Origin: JBGSWC01 sp041752635 | GTDB lineage: Bacteria > Planctomycetota > Planctomycetia > Pirellulales > Lacipirellulaceae | DNA: 5,977 nt | NCBI GenBank assembly: GCA_041752635.1 | Contig: JBGSWC010000098.1 | Location: forward strand, 1-5,977 | Reading direction: 5' to 3' | Shown here: in pieces, positions 5,432 to 5,977 of the stretch | How positions within the stretch are numbered: position 1 is the first letter of the stretch | Layout of the letters: each line of letters opens with the position of its first letter | Translations under genes and position numbers: made by a program | The notes under the pieces: model-generated | Told to the model about the DNA's origin: nothing | What the model saw: the letters and a program-made list of their open reading frames with translations, nothing else | Database searches by the model: none

Positions 5432-5527
5432 TTGCGAAGAACCACAACGATGTCGAATGCCAATCCCCGCTTAGCGGAACGAGCACTCGACAATAGAGAC
5501 GCCCTCTGAAGTCAGGAAAGCAACGTC

Positions 5528-5977
5528 ATGAAACGCGAAAACCGCGAACTCTTGTGCGTGTTATTGGCCATGGTGATGCTTGCCACCGGGTGCCACCCTC
5601 AGCAACCCTTCTATTTCATGGAAGATGGCGACCTCTCGCACTACGTCGACGTGGCGACTGACATCGAATTTCCCGACGTCGAGCAACCGGTGCTCGACGA
5701 AGTGACCGGTGCATTGCCACCGCTCACTCTGCGAAACAACGAAAACTACGAGATGTGGGATCTCACGCTCGAAGAAGCGACCCGAATTACCCTTGCCAAT
5801 AGCCAAGTGATGCGGCAGCTCGGGGGGCGAATCGCTAGCAATGCTCCCGAAACTCTCTCGCGAACGATCGTCAACTCGGCGGCAGTGACCACCACCTTCG
5901 ACCCGGCGCTCGTCGAAACGGGCAACGGTGCCAGCTACGGCTCGCAGTTCGACGGCCAAGGAGTCGAATCGGCGCTC
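5528..5977 (+). CDS. TolC-family outer-membrane lipoprotein, N-terminal part
   Basis: The first 150 residues of a gene that runs off the right edge without a stop. The start ATG has AGGAAAG at 5514-5520, 7 bases upstream. Residues 1-22 form a lipoprotein signal: basic MKRENR, a hydrophobic core (LLCVLLAMVML), then the lipobox LATGC with C22 as the lipidated residue. A ~55-residue linker follows. The typical opening of an outer-membrane efflux (TolC/OEP) domain is MWDLTLEEATRITLANSQVM (~76-95), the first coiled-coil helix of the channel protein. The later ATTFDP-like segment (TTTFDPALVETG, ~121-132) fits planctomycete TolC-family proteins as I recall them. Such proteins form the outer-membrane duct of efflux or secretion systems with a periplasmic adaptor; no partner gene is visible here. 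The coiled-coil repeats and C-terminus lie outside the window. Confidence 0.85.
   Translation, partial: MKRENRELLCVLLAMVMLATGCHPQQPFYFMEDGDLSHYVDVATDIEFPDVEQPVLDEVTGALPPLTLRNNENYEMWDLTLEEATRITLANSQVMRQLGGRIASNAPETLSRTIVNSAAVTTTFDPALVETGNGASYGSQFDGQGVESAL

Larger units (their letters stand above)
5108..5527. other. Divergent promoter region between protease and TolC-family genes
   Basis: This 420-base spacer must hold the promoters for both flanking genes. On the minus strand, TATATT (plus positions 5139-5144) about 32 bases before the protease ATG is -10-like, but no good -35 sits 16-18 bases further up. A small dyad TGGTG-TGGG-CACCA lies at 5203-5216. On the plus strand, a palindrome at 5307-5319 includes TTGACG, resembling a -35 box, without a matching -10 at normal spacing. 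From 5368 to 5477 the sequence is GC-rich with four short stem-loops. No convincing gene is seen in either strand. Confidence 0.5.

Noticed and set aside
5308..5493. Minus-strand 61-codon open frame in the divergent spacer
   Set aside because: It uses a TTG start without a Shine-Dalgarno, is Ala/Arg/Pro-rich, and coincides with the GC-rich hairpin region, so it is probably non-coding.
5561..5959. Minus-strand 132-codon open frame at the right edge
   Set aside because: It is the antisense shadow of the plus-strand TolC-family gene, which has a ribosome binding site, a lipoprotein signal and an efflux-protein opening motif.
1..5977. CRISPR array, tRNA, rRNA, insertion sequence or defence system
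   Set aside because: No regularly spaced repeats, cloverleaf-like sequences, transposase motifs or known defence-gene motifs were seen on either strand.

Overview
This window is ordinary bacterial chromosome. It carries six recognisable protein genes, one left-edge coding remnant, and rather generous non-coding gaps. Protein style and layout point to a planctomycete of the Pirellulales kind: a lipoprotein-type TolC-family outer-membrane protein, a single-PDZ HtrA/Deg protease, a secreted thioredoxin-like protein without the usual active-site cysteines, moderate GC and long spacers. That assignment is inference from protein style; there is no rRNA or other marker gene to confirm it.

Left part (1-2628, all on +). 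A protein-like open frame (30-278) has no usable start and is probably the tail of a broken gene. A spacer follows, then a GNAT-family N-acetyltransferase (547-1020). After a 214-base gap with a hyphenated dyad comes a two-gene unit: an HD-GYP cyclic-di-GMP phosphodiesterase-type protein (1235-2209), overlapped by 22 bases by a PilZ-domain protein (2188-2628). An enzyme that would degrade c-di-GMP and a protein that would bind it are therefore likely co-translated. This is the clearest functional unit in the window.

Middle (2629-3922). A strong 12-bp stem-loop (2665-2695) separates the PilZ gene from a convergent minus-strand gene. That gene (2725-3264) encodes an exported thioredoxin-fold protein lacking the canonical CxxC but ending in a C-terminal CPNC. 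Upstream of it lie about 650 bases with no convincing gene, containing a paired GTTAAC motif and, at the far end, a 16-bp tandem duplication.

Right part (3923-5977). A minus-strand membrane-anchored or secreted HtrA/Deg serine protease with an intact catalytic triad (3923-5107) is divergent from a plus-strand TolC-family lipoprotein (5528 to the window end, truncated by the edge). The 420-base divergent spacer holds a GTCAAA-g-TTTGAC palindrome and several small GC-rich hairpins. The protease, the thioredoxin-like protein and the TolC-family protein all look envelope-directed, but nothing shows that they form one system. I found no CRISPR array, tRNA, rRNA, insertion sequence or defence island, and no clearly new multi-gene system.
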